From: Flavobacterium alkalisoli
GTDB taxonomy: Bacteria > Bacteroidota > Bacteroidia > Flavobacteriales > Flavobacteriaceae
Assembly (NCBI RefSeq): GCF_008000935.1
Contig: NZ_CP042831.1
Span: 2,728,001-2,792,000, forward strand
Direction: 5' to 3'
DNA length: 64,000 bases
Shown here: positions 28,186-36,867 of the stretch, one piece after another
Position numbering within the stretch: the stretch's first letter is position 1
Layout of the letters: each line of letters starts with the position of its first letter
The notes under the pieces: model-generated
Database searches by the model: none
Told to the model about the DNA's origin: nothing
The model's input: only the letters and a program-made list of their open reading frames with translations
Position numbers and translations under genes: made by a program

Positions 28186-29211
28186 TTAGTTAAGTTTTTC
28201 TTTTAGAGCATCTATAGCCTGTTTTATGGCTGCTCTTGGTGCCGGTGTGTTAGTTATAGGGTTAAGCATCACAAAGTCGTGAATGGTTCCTATATATCTT
28301 GTAGAGGTTACTTTAACACCCGCTGCATTTAGTTTTTTTGCATAAGCCTCGCCTTCGTCCCTAAGAACATCATTTTCGGCAACGATTACCAAGGCTTCGG
28401 GTAATCCTTTTAGCTGTTCTATATCTGCCCTAAGCGGAGAGGCTGTAATCTGGTTCCTGTCTGCCTTGTTTGGGGCGTATACATTCCAGAACCAAACCAT
28501 TGCATTAAGAGTTAAGAAATGTCCTGTAGAAAACTGCTGGTAAGAAGCTGTATCAAACTCAGCATTTGTAACAGGGTAGAAGAGAAGCTGAAAATCTATT
28601 TGCGGTCCTTTACGTTCTTTAGCCATTAGGGTTACTGCAATTGCCATATTACCACCCACGCTGTCGCCACCTACAGCCAGTTTAGTTGTATTAAGCCCTA
28701 ATGATGCTCCGTTTTGTTTAATCCATTTGGTGGCTGCATAGGCTTCCTCATTGGCTACCGGAAATTGGGCTTCAGGTGCCGGAGTATAGTTTACAAATAC
28801 TACTGCTATATTGGCACCTACTGCGAGTTCTTTTATTAGCCTGTCGTGTGTAAAGGAGTTTCCTAAAATCCATCCGCCTCCGTGAAAATACATTAGTACA
28901 GGTAGTTTTTCTTTGCTTCCTTTAGGTTTTACAATTCGTATTGATACTGTTTTTCCGTCTTGTGTAATTGTTCTTTCTTCTACATCGGCATCAGGTCTTT
29001 TATAATCTCCTGTTTGTGCATTGATTAATACGTTACGTGCATCATTAATAGATAGCTCATAAATTTGAGGGCCGTTGCCACCGTGTACTGCTTTAAGAAA
29101 TTCTCTTGTTTCTTTTTCCACACTGTAATTTCCTGCAAGGGAAATATCTGTTTGACTGTTAGCGGCTGTCACTCCAAGTAACAAAACTGCTGTTGATAAT
29201 AATTTTTTCAT
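28186..29211 (-). CDS. Alpha/beta hydrolase (HSL-type esterase), exported
   Basis: The frame is open from a TTG at 29256, but that codon lies inside the promoter -7 element. The ATG at 29211 gives a good signal peptide (MKKLLSTAVL..., AANSQ), so I use it; the product is 341 residues. The oxyanion motif HGGGW, nucleophile GDSVGGN and a C-terminal HDF histidine mark the hormone-sensitive-lipase family. It acts as a periplasmic or secreted carboxylesterase on an unknown ester. It leads the esterase-osmC unit next to oxyR, an unusual partner for a peroxidase. Confidence 0.87.
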   Translation of the reverse strand: MKKLLSTAVLLLGVTAANSQTDISLAGNYSVEKETREFLKAVHGGNGPQIYELSINDARNVLINAQTGDYKRPDADVEERTITQDGKTVSIRIVKPKGSKEKLPVLMYFHGGGWILGNSFTHDRLIKELAVGANIAVVFVNYTPAPEAQFPVANEEAYAATKWIKQNGASLGLNTTKLAVGGDSVGGNMAIAVTLMAKERKGPQIDFQLLFYPVTNAEFDTASYQQFSTGHFLTLNAMVWFWNVYAPNKADRNQITASPLRADIEQLKGLPEALVIVAENDVLRDEGEAYAKKLNAAGVKVTSTRYIGTIHDFVMLNPITNTPAPRAAIKQAIDALKEKLN

Positions 29212-29253
29212 CGTATTGAGATTTAAGTTTATAATTCGTTCGATTTGATGAGT

Positions 29254-29285
29254 CAAAATTATTGCAACATTATTTATAAATCAAA
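29254..29285 (-). promoter_or_regulatory. Promoter of the esterase-osmC unit
   Basis: On the minus strand TTTG (29282-29285), 20 bp and TAATTTTG (29254-29261) exactly match the Bacteroidota -33/-7 consensus. Transcription would start near 29249, about 38 nt before the esterase ATG. The site lies in the intergenic region shared with oxyR, where OxyR could act. Confidence 0.65.
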
Positions 29286-29323
29286 TTAATAATTTTTTAC
29301 CTTTATAAAAATATTTTATAATC

Positions 29324-30295
29324 ATGACAATACAGCAGCTTAAATATATAACCGCACTGGACGAGCACCGAAACTTTGTAAAGGCAGCAGAAGAATGTAT
29401 GGTTACCCAGCCCGGACTTACCATTCAGCTTAAAAACCTGGAAGAAGAGATAGGGGTAAAGATATTTGACCGTACCAAAGTGCCCTTAAAGCCCACAAAA
29501 GCGGGAAAGGAAATAATAAGCCGTGCCAAAAAGATCTTAAGAGAGGTAGAGGGTATCCGTGAATTTGTTATTTATGAGAAGAATCAGTTAGAGGGTGAAT
29601 GTACTATAGGTGTTATTTCTACTCTTTCGCCTTATTTGGTACCGCAGTTTATAAAGAAGATGAAGGAGGTGGCTCCTAAAATGCACTTTACCATAAAAGA
29701 ACTGCCCACAGGATTATTGATTAACAATGCGCTTACTGGAGATATTGATATCGCCTTAATGGCAACCCCAACAGGTGCTAACGGACTAAAGGAGTATCCG
29801 GTGTTTTACGAACCCTTTGTGGCTTACCTGCATGAGGCACATAAAATGAGAGGTGCAGAGTATTATGAACTGCAGCCACAGGATAAGCCTCAGCTTTTGC
29901 TTTTGGAGCATGAATACTGCTACAATGCACAACTGTTGGATATATGCGGACTTACACAGGGTGCAGACAAACACGATGGGTTTACTTATGATATAAGCTC
30001 GATTGAGACGCTAAAGAACCTTGTTAAGGCCGATTTGGGTTTTGCCATATTGCCGTTGCTTAGTGTTATTAATGAAAAGGAGAACCCAATGTATAAGGAG
30101 TTTAAAGACCCTAAACCGGTTAGGGAAATAAGCCTTGTGGTGGCTGAAACCTTTTCACGTAAGCTGTTGCTGCAAAAAATTAGCGAAACCATTTATGCCT
30201 GCCTGCCAGAAAGCATGAAACAGGATTTTAAATACAAAAAGATTCAGTGGAATGACTCTCCCTATTTTATAGAGTCGGTTAAAGGATTTTTATAA
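29324..30295 (+). CDS. oxyR: Hydrogen-peroxide-responsive LysR-type regulator OxyR
   Basis: The 323-residue product has an N-terminal winged-helix LysR domain (about 1-60) and a periplasmic-binding-like effector domain. Cys199 and Cys208 are nine residues apart (EYCYNAQLLDIC), identical in number and spacing to the E. coli OxyR disulphide pair. The preceding LLLLEHE also fits. It should activate peroxide defence genes when oxidised. It is divergent from esterase-osmC. Its 3' end overlaps the convergent GNAT gene by 6 bp. Confidence 0.93.
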   Translation: MTIQQLKYITALDEHRNFVKAAEECMVTQPGLTIQLKNLEEEIGVKIFDRTKVPLKPTKAGKEIISRAKKILREVEGIREFVIYEKNQLEGECTIGVISTLSPYLVPQFIKKMKEVAPKMHFTIKELPTGLLINNALTGDIDIALMATPTGANGLKEYPVFYEPFVAYLHEAHKMRGAEYYELQPQDKPQLLLLEHEYCYNAQLLDICGLTQGADKHDGFTYDISSIETLKNLVKADLGFAILPLLSVINEKENPMYKEFKDPKPVREISLVVAETFSRKLLLQKISETIYACLPESMKQDFKYKKIQWNDSPYFIESVKGFL

Positions 30296-30763
30296 TTCAA
30301 GCTCCATTTGAATATTACAGCGTTCGTAGGGTGTTGAGGCTCTTTTTACGCGAACAAACCCCGATTTCTCATATAAAGTAATGGCAGGGGTAAGTATGGT
30401 ATTGCTTTCCAGATAAAGCCATTTTGCCCCTTTACTTTTTGCTTTTTCAATTACAGCCTGCATTAGTCTTTTGCCAATGCCTTTTCCCTGTATGTTTGGA
30501 GATACGGCCATCTTAGCCAGTTCAAAGTCATATTTGTTATCATCCATCTTAATAAGAGCACAGGTGCCTACAGGTTCATTATTATATAAAACCATAACGA
30601 TATAACCTCCTTTTTCGAGTATATAATTTTCAGGATTATCAAGCGATTTGTAATCGGCTTCTTCCATTACAAAGTATTTTGATATCCATTCTTCATTAAG
30701 GTCTTTAAAAGCTTGTTTGTATTGAGGGGTATAATCGGTAATTATAATATTTTCGGTAATCAT
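30290..30763 (-). CDS. GNAT-family N-acetyltransferase
   Basis: The 157-residue single GNAT domain has an acetyl-CoA-binding motif A, NIQGKGIGKRLM (Q/RxxGxG/A type). LYLESNTILTPAITLYEKSGF is motif B. The substrate is unknown. It is convergent with oxyR, with the last codons overlapping. Confidence 0.88.
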   Translation of the reverse strand: MITENIIITDYTPQYKQAFKDLNEEWISKYFVMEEADYKSLDNPENYILEKGGYIVMVLYNNEPVGTCALIKMDDNKYDFELAKMAVSPNIQGKGIGKRLMQAVIEKAKSKGAKWLYLESNTILTPAITLYEKSGFVRVKRASTPYERCNIQMELEL

Positions 30764-30816
30764 TTTTGTAGTGTACTATTCTTTTGCAAAGGTAGTGTAG
30801 ATAGTACAAACAAAAA

Positions 30817-30839
30817 AGAGAAGGAACTAAGCCTTCTCT
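30817..30839 (-). terminator. Terminator after the 30868-31191 gene
   Basis: The stem AGAGAAGG/CCTTCTCT has a 7-nt loop and is followed on the minus strand by TTTTTTG. Confidence 0.75.
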
Positions 30840-30867
30840 CTTTCTGCATCTGTTTGTTAAATATATA

Positions 30868-31191
30868 CTATGCGGTTTCTTCCTTAATAAATTCACCTGA
30901 GTTTTTAAAATAGGCAGTAATGTCTTTACCGTCTTTGGTAAGCACAAATTTGTAATCGCTGCCATCCTGAGCCACATAAGCATTTACTAAAGCATATCCC
31001 GCATATTTATCTACGGCGCTTTTAAGTACTGCCGGTGCAATGTCGCCCTGTTCAATTACTTTATATTCTTTTTCCTGATAGTTTACCGTTGTGTTTTCTG
31101 ATGTTCTTATTTGGTTAACGGTTACAGCATTGGCTGCAAAAGCTAATACTAATGCTGCAGATAAAAATAAATTTTTCATAGTCTTTTTCAT
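30868..31191 (-). CDS. Small exported protein of unknown function
   Basis: The 107-residue product has a signal peptide (cleavage near AANA). Starts at residue 1 and residue 5 (ATG at 31179) are both possible. The mature domain of about 80 residues (YQEKEYKVIEQGDIAPAVLKS..., DGKDITAYFKNSGEFI) resembles small periplasmic beta-lactamase-inhibitor-like or PepSY-like folds, but this is only an impression. It is a single gene with its own terminator. Confidence 0.65.
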   Translation of the reverse strand: MKKTMKNLFLSAALVLAFAANAVTVNQIRTSENTTVNYQEKEYKVIEQGDIAPAVLKSAVDKYAGYALVNAYVAQDGSDYKFVLTKDGKDITAYFKNSGEFIKEETA

Positions 31192-31399
31192 TTTTCAAGT
31201 TATATACTTTGTATAATGAAATAACTGTGCCGTTACGGTTTTGCTAGTAAAAACAGCTGTTTTTAAACACTTTTGTGGGGAAAGCGATTAGTTAGTGTGT
31301 AGAGGTTCTACATTTTTAAGATTTCCTTAAGATTATTAAGGAGGTTCAATTTTATTATTTCTGTGTCCGTTATGGAATTAAATATCGTAATGAACCGAA

Positions 31400-32173
31400 A
31401 TGATGATTAGAAGATTGATTTTGTTTTTAGTGTTGTGCCCGCTAATACTAAAAGCACAGAAAGCCCAAAATGAAGCCGATACTATTGTTAATTCCGTTTC
31501 CCCTAAAGCCTACAATTTTAAAGCACATTATCTTATAGTTCCTGTGGCATTAATAGGGTATGGGGTAATAGGACAGGATAACGGACAATTTAAAAAAATT
31601 AATAACAGCATAAGGACTGAGGTTGTAGAGGATATTGACCAAAAAATAACCATAGACGATTTTATGCAGTATGCGCCCGCTGCATCAGTATTTGCCTTAA
31701 ACCTTTCGGGTGTTAAAGGCGAGCACGATCTAAAGGACTGTACTATAATTATGGCTACTTCTTATTTGGTTATGAGCAGTACAGTACTGAGCCTTAAATC
31801 ACTTACTCATGTACAACGCCCCGATGGGAGTTCGTATAATTCGTTTCCGTCAGGGCATACGGCTACCGCTTTTGCCGGAGCTGAGTTTTTATGGCAGGAG
31901 TATAAGGATAAGTCGGTTTGGTACGGAATCTCAGGTTATATAGTAGCTACGGGTACGGGTATGTTCAGGATGTATAACAACAGGCACTGGTTAACCGATG
32001 TGGCTGCCGGGGCCGGTATAGGTATACTGAGTACTAAGTTTGCCTACTGGGTATATCCGTTCTTAAAGGAAAAAGTTTTTAAAGGTAACAAAGGAGAGAA
32101 AAAGGTAACCGCCATGGCAATGCCTTTTTTTAACGGAGAGCAGTTGGGTGCTGCCATGACGATAAGATTTTAG
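31400..32173 (+). CDS. PAP2-family phosphatase, copy 1
   Basis: The 257-residue product has an N-terminal signal or anchor segment (LKAQ) and a type 2 phosphatidic acid phosphatase domain. Conserved motifs are KSLTHVQRP, FPSGHTATAF and NNRHWLTDVAAG, the last with catalytic His and Asp. Substrates are probably lipid phosphates or undecaprenyl-PP at the periplasmic face of the membrane. A close paralogue starts 81 bp later in the same orientation; the two C-terminal halves are almost identical, which indicates tandem duplication. Confidence 0.88.
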   Translation: MMIRRLILFLVLCPLILKAQKAQNEADTIVNSVSPKAYNFKAHYLIVPVALIGYGVIGQDNGQFKKINNSIRTEVVEDIDQKITIDDFMQYAPAASVFALNLSGVKGEHDLKDCTIIMATSYLVMSSTVLSLKSLTHVQRPDGSSYNSFPSGHTATAFAGAEFLWQEYKDKSVWYGISGYIVATGTGMFRMYNNRHWLTDVAAGAGIGILSTKFAYWVYPFLKEKVFKGNKGEKKVTAMAMPFFNGEQLGAAMTIRF

Positions 32174-32254
32174 TTTTGTTAAGATTTGTTTAACAGGAAT
32201 TTACTTTTTTAATTTATTTTCGCAAACGTAATCCAGATATCCCTAAACCGTAAG

Positions 32255-33028
32255 ATGATAAAGAAGCTTATTTTGTTTTTGGCATTGTTTCCTTTTGTGC
32301 TTACTGCGCAGGATGCCACTACCGCTACAGATACTATTGTAAAGAATGATTTTTCGGCATCTAAATACCATTTTAAACTAAAGCAGGTTATTATTCCTTC
32401 TACGCTTATAGCGTATGGTGTAATAGGACTTAATAACGATGATATCAAAAGGCTGAATGCCGATGTGAGGGATGAGGTTTTAAGAAACGAACATAAGGAA
32501 CGTACCATAGACGATGTTACCCGTTTTGTACCCATGCTTTCGGTATATGCCCTAAACCTTGTTGGGGTAGAAGGAGAGCATAATTTTAAGGACAGGACCA
32601 TTATACTTACGACTTCTTTACTGATAACGTTTACCACTGTACGTAGCCTTAAAGCTATGACCGACGTACAGCGCCCGGATATTACGGCATACAATTCGTT
32701 CCCTTCGGGGCATACAGCTACCGCTTTTGCAGGTGCTGAGTTCTTATTACAGGAGTATAAGGATAAATCTATTTGGTATGGTATCTCGGGGTATGTGGTT
32801 GCTACAGGTACAGGTCTTATGCGAATTTATAACAACAGGCATTGGCTAACCGATGTGGCGGCAGGAGCCGGTATAGGTATACTAAGCACCAAAATTGCCT
32901 ACTGGGTATATCCGTTCTTAAAGAACAGGATATTTAAAGATAAAAAAGGTGAAAAGCAGATTACCGCTATGGTAATGCCCTTTTATAACGGAGAACAGTT
33001 TGGCGGCGGAATGGTTGTGAGGTTTTAA
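32255..33028 (+). CDS. PAP2-family phosphatase, copy 2
   Basis: The 257-residue product matches copy 1 in length. It has a signal peptide (LTAQ), a KAMTDVQRP motif, FPSGHTATAFAGAEFL and YNNRHWLTDVAAGAGIG. Both copies keep all catalytic positions, so both may be active. The N-terminal 80 residues differ most. It ends at a bidirectional terminator (33052-33081) facing the tRNA cluster. Confidence 0.88.
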   Translation: MIKKLILFLALFPFVLTAQDATTATDTIVKNDFSASKYHFKLKQVIIPSTLIAYGVIGLNNDDIKRLNADVRDEVLRNEHKERTIDDVTRFVPMLSVYALNLVGVEGEHNFKDRTIILTTSLLITFTTVRSLKAMTDVQRPDITAYNSFPSGHTATAFAGAEFLLQEYKDKSIWYGISGYVVATGTGLMRIYNNRHWLTDVAAGAGIGILSTKIAYWVYPFLKNRIFKDKKGEKQITAMVMPFYNGEQFGGGMVVRF

Positions 33029-33051
33029 AAAAACTAAAGCATATAAAAACA

Positions 33052-33081
33052 AAAAAGCCTTTGATTTCTCAAAGGCTTTTT
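33052..33081. terminator. Bidirectional terminator between PAP2 copy 2 and the tRNA genes
   Basis: The 13-bp stem AAAAAGCCTTTGA/TCAAAGGCTTTTT has a TTTC loop. T runs on both strands serve the phosphatase (plus) and the tRNA transcript (minus). Confidence 0.85.
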
Positions 33082-33082
33082 G

Positions 33083-33156
<74 letters not shown>

Positions 33157-33183
33157 TGAAAAAGTTTGTGTTAGTTCTTTTCG

Positions 33184-33258
33184 TCGGGGTGGCAGGATTC
33201 GAACCTGCGACCTCCTGGTCCCAAACCAGGCGCGATGACCGGGCTACGCTACACCCCG
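33184..33258 (-). tRNA. tRNA-Pro (anticodon TGG)
   Basis: The acceptor is CGGGGTG/CACCCCG, the anticodon stem CCTGG/CCAGG with loop TTTGGGA, and the T-loop TTCGAAT. Discriminator A; CCA is not encoded. It is 27 bp from tRNA-Arg and 8 bp from tRNA-Ser. Confidence 0.95.
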
Positions 33259-33266
33259 AAAAGAAG

Positions 33267-33350
33267 CGGAGAGACAGGGATTCGAACCCTGGCGACGGTT
33301 ACCCGCCGACAGATTAGCAATCTGCTCCGTTACCACTCCGGCACCTCTCC
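33267..33350 (-). tRNA. tRNA-Ser (anticodon GCT)
   Basis: The acceptor is GGAGAGG/TCTCTCC, the anticodon loop TTGCTAA, and a long variable arm (class II) precedes the T-arm. Discriminator G as expected for Ser; CCA is not encoded. It is first of the three tRNAs in transcription order. Confidence 0.95.
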
Positions 33351-33359
33351 TCTTTGCTC

Positions 33360-33378
33360 AAGGCTTTAAGCCTTTTTT
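33360..33378. terminator. Hairpin between the tRNA-Ser gene and the 33508-34077 gene
   Basis: AAGGCTT-T-AAGCCTT is followed by T4 on the plus strand only. It may end the minus-strand 33508 gene imperfectly, or block read-through on the plus strand. Weak call. Confidence 0.35.
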
Positions 33379-33507
33379 GCGGTTGCAAATGTAGATGATG
33401 ATTCTCTTTTCTGCAACTATTTTTAAAGGTTTTTTTAATTTTTTTGAAACATTTATTTAAAGTCTTTAACAGTCAGTATAATAGCAAAAGCAAAAAAATG
33501 TAGTTTT

Positions 33508-34077
33508 TTACTTAACACACTTCATATATTTGATAAAATAACTGTCGGGAGTATAATTTTCCCCCATTGTTTCCGATTTCAGGTTACTGCTTAAAGGGTA
33601 ATCTACCGTCTCTCCGGAGTACTTAACCCTCATAAAAGATATGGGAGATTCGTCTAAATCTTCAATAGATCCTTTTGTGAAAAGGAAATTTCCGCTTAAC
33701 ATTCGTATGTTTTTCTTTTCAACATTGTCATAAATCAATCCGGAACATTGGTCTTCACTAACGCATATAAGGGTAACAATCTTTCCGTTTAAAAGCTGCA
33801 GGTGTATGCGCGACTTATTATTAAGGCAGTATACTTTAGGGAATTCGTTGCTCTTTGCCAGTAGCTGAAAGTTTAATACGGGCATTCCGTCGTGGTTGCT
33901 AAGGGAAAAGAATATAAACGATGAGGTACCGCCAAAAACCTTTTCAAACATAAGGTATTCGGGTGTTGATTTTATTTCTCCCGTTTCGGTAGTTATGTAG
34001 GTATAATTACAGTCGTCCTCTTGTGCATTTGCGGTTAAACCCAGTAAAAGTACCAATAGCAGTAAGCTCTTTTTCAT
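33508..34077 (-). CDS. Exported protein of unknown function
   Basis: The 189-residue product has a signal peptide (TANAQ, about residue 18). Four cysteines lie in the mature part (CNYTY, VYCLNN, ICVSEDQC), with another at the C-terminus (KYMKCVK). No family is recognised. It is divergent from the sugar dehydrogenase gene and probably periplasmic. Confidence 0.65.
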   Translation of the reverse strand: MKKSLLLLVLLLGLTANAQEDDCNYTYITTETGEIKSTPEYLMFEKVFGGTSSFIFFSLSNHDGMPVLNFQLLAKSNEFPKVYCLNNKSRIHLQLLNGKIVTLICVSEDQCSGLIYDNVEKKNIRMLSGNFLFTKGSIEDLDESPISFMRVKYSGETVDYPLSSNLKSETMGENYTPDSYFIKYMKCVK

Positions 34078-34238
34078 ATATAAGGTGATGTTTTTATTAT
34101 TAACAGCGTGGTGCCAAATATAAACAAAAAGGCCAATGCCTGCCTGTAAAATTTAGGTTTAATTTAATACTTACAGCTGTGCTTATCGTTGTGTGATACA
34201 GCAGGTTTTTGTAATTTGACAACCGTAAAATCCGCATC

Positions 34239-35687
34239 ATGATCAATAAGAATTTTTTATTTCCCGCTATAGCCATAACCTCTTTTGTTATGTTTTCGTG
34301 TATTAAAAATGAGAAGAAGGAAAACTATACCGAAAGCACTCCTGTTACAGCCGAAAAAGGCTATCAGACCGATGCTGCACAAAATTATCATAATTACTGT
34401 GCAGGTTGCCACGGCGAAAAGATGGATATGTTTGTAGACCGCCAGTGGAAGCATGGCAGGGAACTTAAAGATTTGGTTTTCGGGATTAAAAACGGTTATA
34501 AGGATGATGGCATGCCTGCCTTTGCAGAAACCTTTAGTGACAAGGAGACCGAAGAACTGGCACAATATATATTAGACGGAATTAAGAATGTAGACCGCTA
34601 TAACTTTGACGATAAGCCCAAAACAAATCTGTTTGAAAGCGATAACTTTACAATAAAGCTGGATACTGTGGCTACAGGTATTGCCGTTCCCTGGGGTATT
34701 GCCTTTTTACCTGGCGGAGAACTGTTAGTAACCGACAGGGGCGGTAAAATGTACCGTGTTAAGGACAGGAAAAATACAGAAGTTAACGGAGTTCCCGATG
34801 TTGTGGCAGAAGGACAGGGCGGGCTTCTTGATGTGGTTACCGATGCTGATTATCAAAATAACGGCATTATATATTTCTCCTATTCCAAAGGGAAGAAAGT
34901 AAACGGAAAAACGCTGGCCACTACTACGGTAATGAGGGCAAAGCTTAACGGTAATAATCTTACCGACCAAAAGATAATTTTTGAGGCCAATCCGTATGCG
35001 CCTACTCGTCACCACTATGGTAGCAGGCTGGTATTAGATAAAGGGTATTTATACATATCGGTAGGGGAAAGGGGTAACGAGAACCAAAACCCGCAAAGCC
35101 TTGACGATAACCAGTTGGGTAAAATACACCGTATTTATCCTGACGGAAGGATTCCTGCCGATAATCCGTTTAAGGATGATAAAGGTAAACCTACCACTGT
35201 TTACTGCTATGGTAACCGTAATCCGCAGAGTTTGGCAATTAATCCGGCTACAGGCGATTTATGGGAAACAGAGCATGGTCCGCGAGGAGGTGATGAGATA
35301 AACATCATAAAATCGGGAGATAATTACGGTTGGCCAAAAGTAAGCTACGGAATAAACTATAACGGAGAAGTAATAACCGATAAAACCACAGGACCCGGAT
35401 TTACAGATCCTATCCATTACTGGATACCGTCTATAGCACCAAGCGGAATGGCATTTGTTACCAGCGATCATTACAACGGATGGAAAGGAAACCTGCTTGT
35501 AGGCTCGCTTAGGTTTCAGTATTTAAACCTGTGTTATCTTGAGGGTAACAAAGTGGTGAAGGAAGAAATGCTGCTTAAAAACATAGGCCGTTTACGTGAT
35601 GTAAGGCAAGGACCTGATGGCTTCATCTATGTAGCAGTAGAAGACCGTAAAGGAAGCATATTCAGGTTAAGGAAGTTTACTCCTTAA
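34239..35687 (+). CDS. Lipoprotein cytochrome c fused to PQQ-dependent sugar dehydrogenase
   Basis: The 482-residue product has a lipobox MFSC (Cys21). A short cytochrome c domain with heme site CAGCH (Cys54, Cys57, His58) is followed by a glucose/sorbosone dehydrogenase beta-propeller (about 140-480, related to soluble aldose dehydrogenase YliI/Asd). It should oxidise aldoses with PQQ in the periplasm and pass electrons to its own heme. Its stop codon abuts that of the convergent methyltransferase gene with no spacer. No PQQ biosynthesis gene is in the window. Confidence 0.88.
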   Translation: MINKNFLFPAIAITSFVMFSCIKNEKKENYTESTPVTAEKGYQTDAAQNYHNYCAGCHGEKMDMFVDRQWKHGRELKDLVFGIKNGYKDDGMPAFAETFSDKETEELAQYILDGIKNVDRYNFDDKPKTNLFESDNFTIKLDTVATGIAVPWGIAFLPGGELLVTDRGGKMYRVKDRKNTEVNGVPDVVAEGQGGLLDVVTDADYQNNGIIYFSYSKGKKVNGKTLATTTVMRAKLNGNNLTDQKIIFEANPYAPTRHHYGSRLVLDKGYLYISVGERGNENQNPQSLDDNQLGKIHRIYPDGRIPADNPFKDDKGKPTTVYCYGNRNPQSLAINPATGDLWETEHGPRGGDEINIIKSGDNYGWPKVSYGINYNGEVITDKTTGPGFTDPIHYWIPSIAPSGMAFVTSDHYNGWKGNLLVGSLRFQYLNLCYLEGNKVVKEEMLLKNIGRLRDVRQGPDGFIYVAVEDRKGSIFRLRKFTP

Positions 35688-36866
35688 TCAGGCTTTGCTG
35701 CAAATAAGCATTAGCTTGTTATTATCTTTATCGGTAGTAAAAAAGGCATAGGTGTCTCCGCCGTCCTTTATTTTCCATTTCTTGCGCAGTTCCTCTACAG
35801 ATATAGGGAAGTTACGCACAGTAATGTTCATTTTCTTTCCTTCAGCGTGTTTTTTCATCTCAGGCTTACTGTAGGGTACAATCTCCTGAATAATGAACCT
35901 GCGTCCCGGAAAATCGGTCAGGCTGTCGCTTGTGTAAAGCTGTGTATGTTTGTGTAGCTTGTACAAGCCAAACTGTTTGCCCACAGCATTAAATGCCCCA
36001 GACTTCATTACGGCACTGTTGGGTTCATAAAGGTAGTGCAGGGGTAAAGAATACACAGTATCTGGTTCATCCTCTATAGGAGTGGTAAATACTTCCGGTT
36101 CGTCGTCTTTGGTTAGGTTTACGGCATGTAATGTAGGTGAACCTTCAAAGCCTTTTTCAAGATTCCATAAAAGCTCTTTTACCTCATTATTGAGCGCTAC
36201 AATATATATATCCTTAACAGAATGCAATTCGCTTAATCCGGCAGAAATATCGAGCAGCGGAGCCGTTTTTATAAGGATGTTATTACTGTATTTAAAATAA
36301 GTATCTAAAAGTTTCGGTACGTTAGGCAGGCAGTCCTTTAGCATAAATACCTTACCCTTTATATCACTGCGTCGGGAAGGGTCTATGTAAATCCAGTCCC
36401 ATTGCTTGTCCAGTCTGGTAAGTGTATCAAGGCTGTCTCCCGTATGACATTCTATATTGGCAATACCCATAGTGCTAATATTATTAGCAACAATTTGGGA
36501 GAGCTGTTCGTTCATTTCGCAATGAGCCACTTTGCTAACGGTTTTAGCAAAGTAAAAGTCGTCTACACCAAAACCTCCCGTAAGATCTATAAGACTTTCG
36601 CCCGAAACCAAAGAGGCCTTGTATTTTGCTGTAATTTCTGATGAGGTTTGCTCTACCGATATTTTTGAAGGGTAGATTACATTTTGAGTTTTAAACCATG
36701 TAGGCAGTTTGTCTTTTGCTTTTTGGCGTGCAGCTATCTGGTTTAATATATCGGTCCATTCCACATCGGGAAACGGATTTTTCTGCAATGCCAGTTTGGT
36801 GACATCGGCATCGGTATTATCCCAAATAAACTGCTGTACCTGCGGGTTTAAAATTGTATGCGGCAA
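35688..36866 (-). CDS. Class I SAM-dependent methyltransferase with THUMP-like C-terminal domain
   Basis: The 392-residue product has a Rossmann-type SAM motif I (LIDLTGGFGVDDF, about residues 93-105), an acidic loop and a downstream DPSRR motif typical of nucleic-acid methyltransferases. The C-terminal 70 residues (RNFPISVEELRKKWKIKDGG...) match the THUMP-like domain of this family. The target is probably RNA and is not identified. It starts 1 bp after the AI-2E family permease gene, so the two are co-transcribed. Confidence 0.82.
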   Translation of the reverse strand: MPHTILNPQVQQFIWDNTDADVTKLALQKNPFPDVEWTDILNQIAARQKAKDKLPTWFKTQNVIYPSKISVEQTSSEITAKYKASLVSGESLIDLTGGFGVDDFYFAKTVSKVAHCEMNEQLSQIVANNISTMGIANIECHTGDSLDTLTRLDKQWDWIYIDPSRRSDIKGKVFMLKDCLPNVPKLLDTYFKYSNNILIKTAPLLDISAGLSELHSVKDIYIVALNNEVKELLWNLEKGFEGSPTLHAVNLTKDDEPEVFTTPIEDEPDTVYSLPLHYLYEPNSAVMKSGAFNAVGKQFGLYKLHKHTQLYTSDSLTDFPGRRFIIQEIVPYSKPEMKKHAEGKKMNITVRNFPISVEELRKKWKIKDGGDTYAFFTTDKDNNKLMLICSKA

Positions 36867-36867
36867 A

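Noticed and set aside
29212..29256. Longer N-terminus for the esterase (TTG at 29256)
   Set aside because: The TTG overlaps the -7 element of its own promoter; the ATG at 29211 begins a signal peptide.
33360..33378. Hairpin as a plus-strand terminator of a hidden gene
   Set aside because: No plus-strand gene lies upstream; only tRNA genes on the minus strand do.
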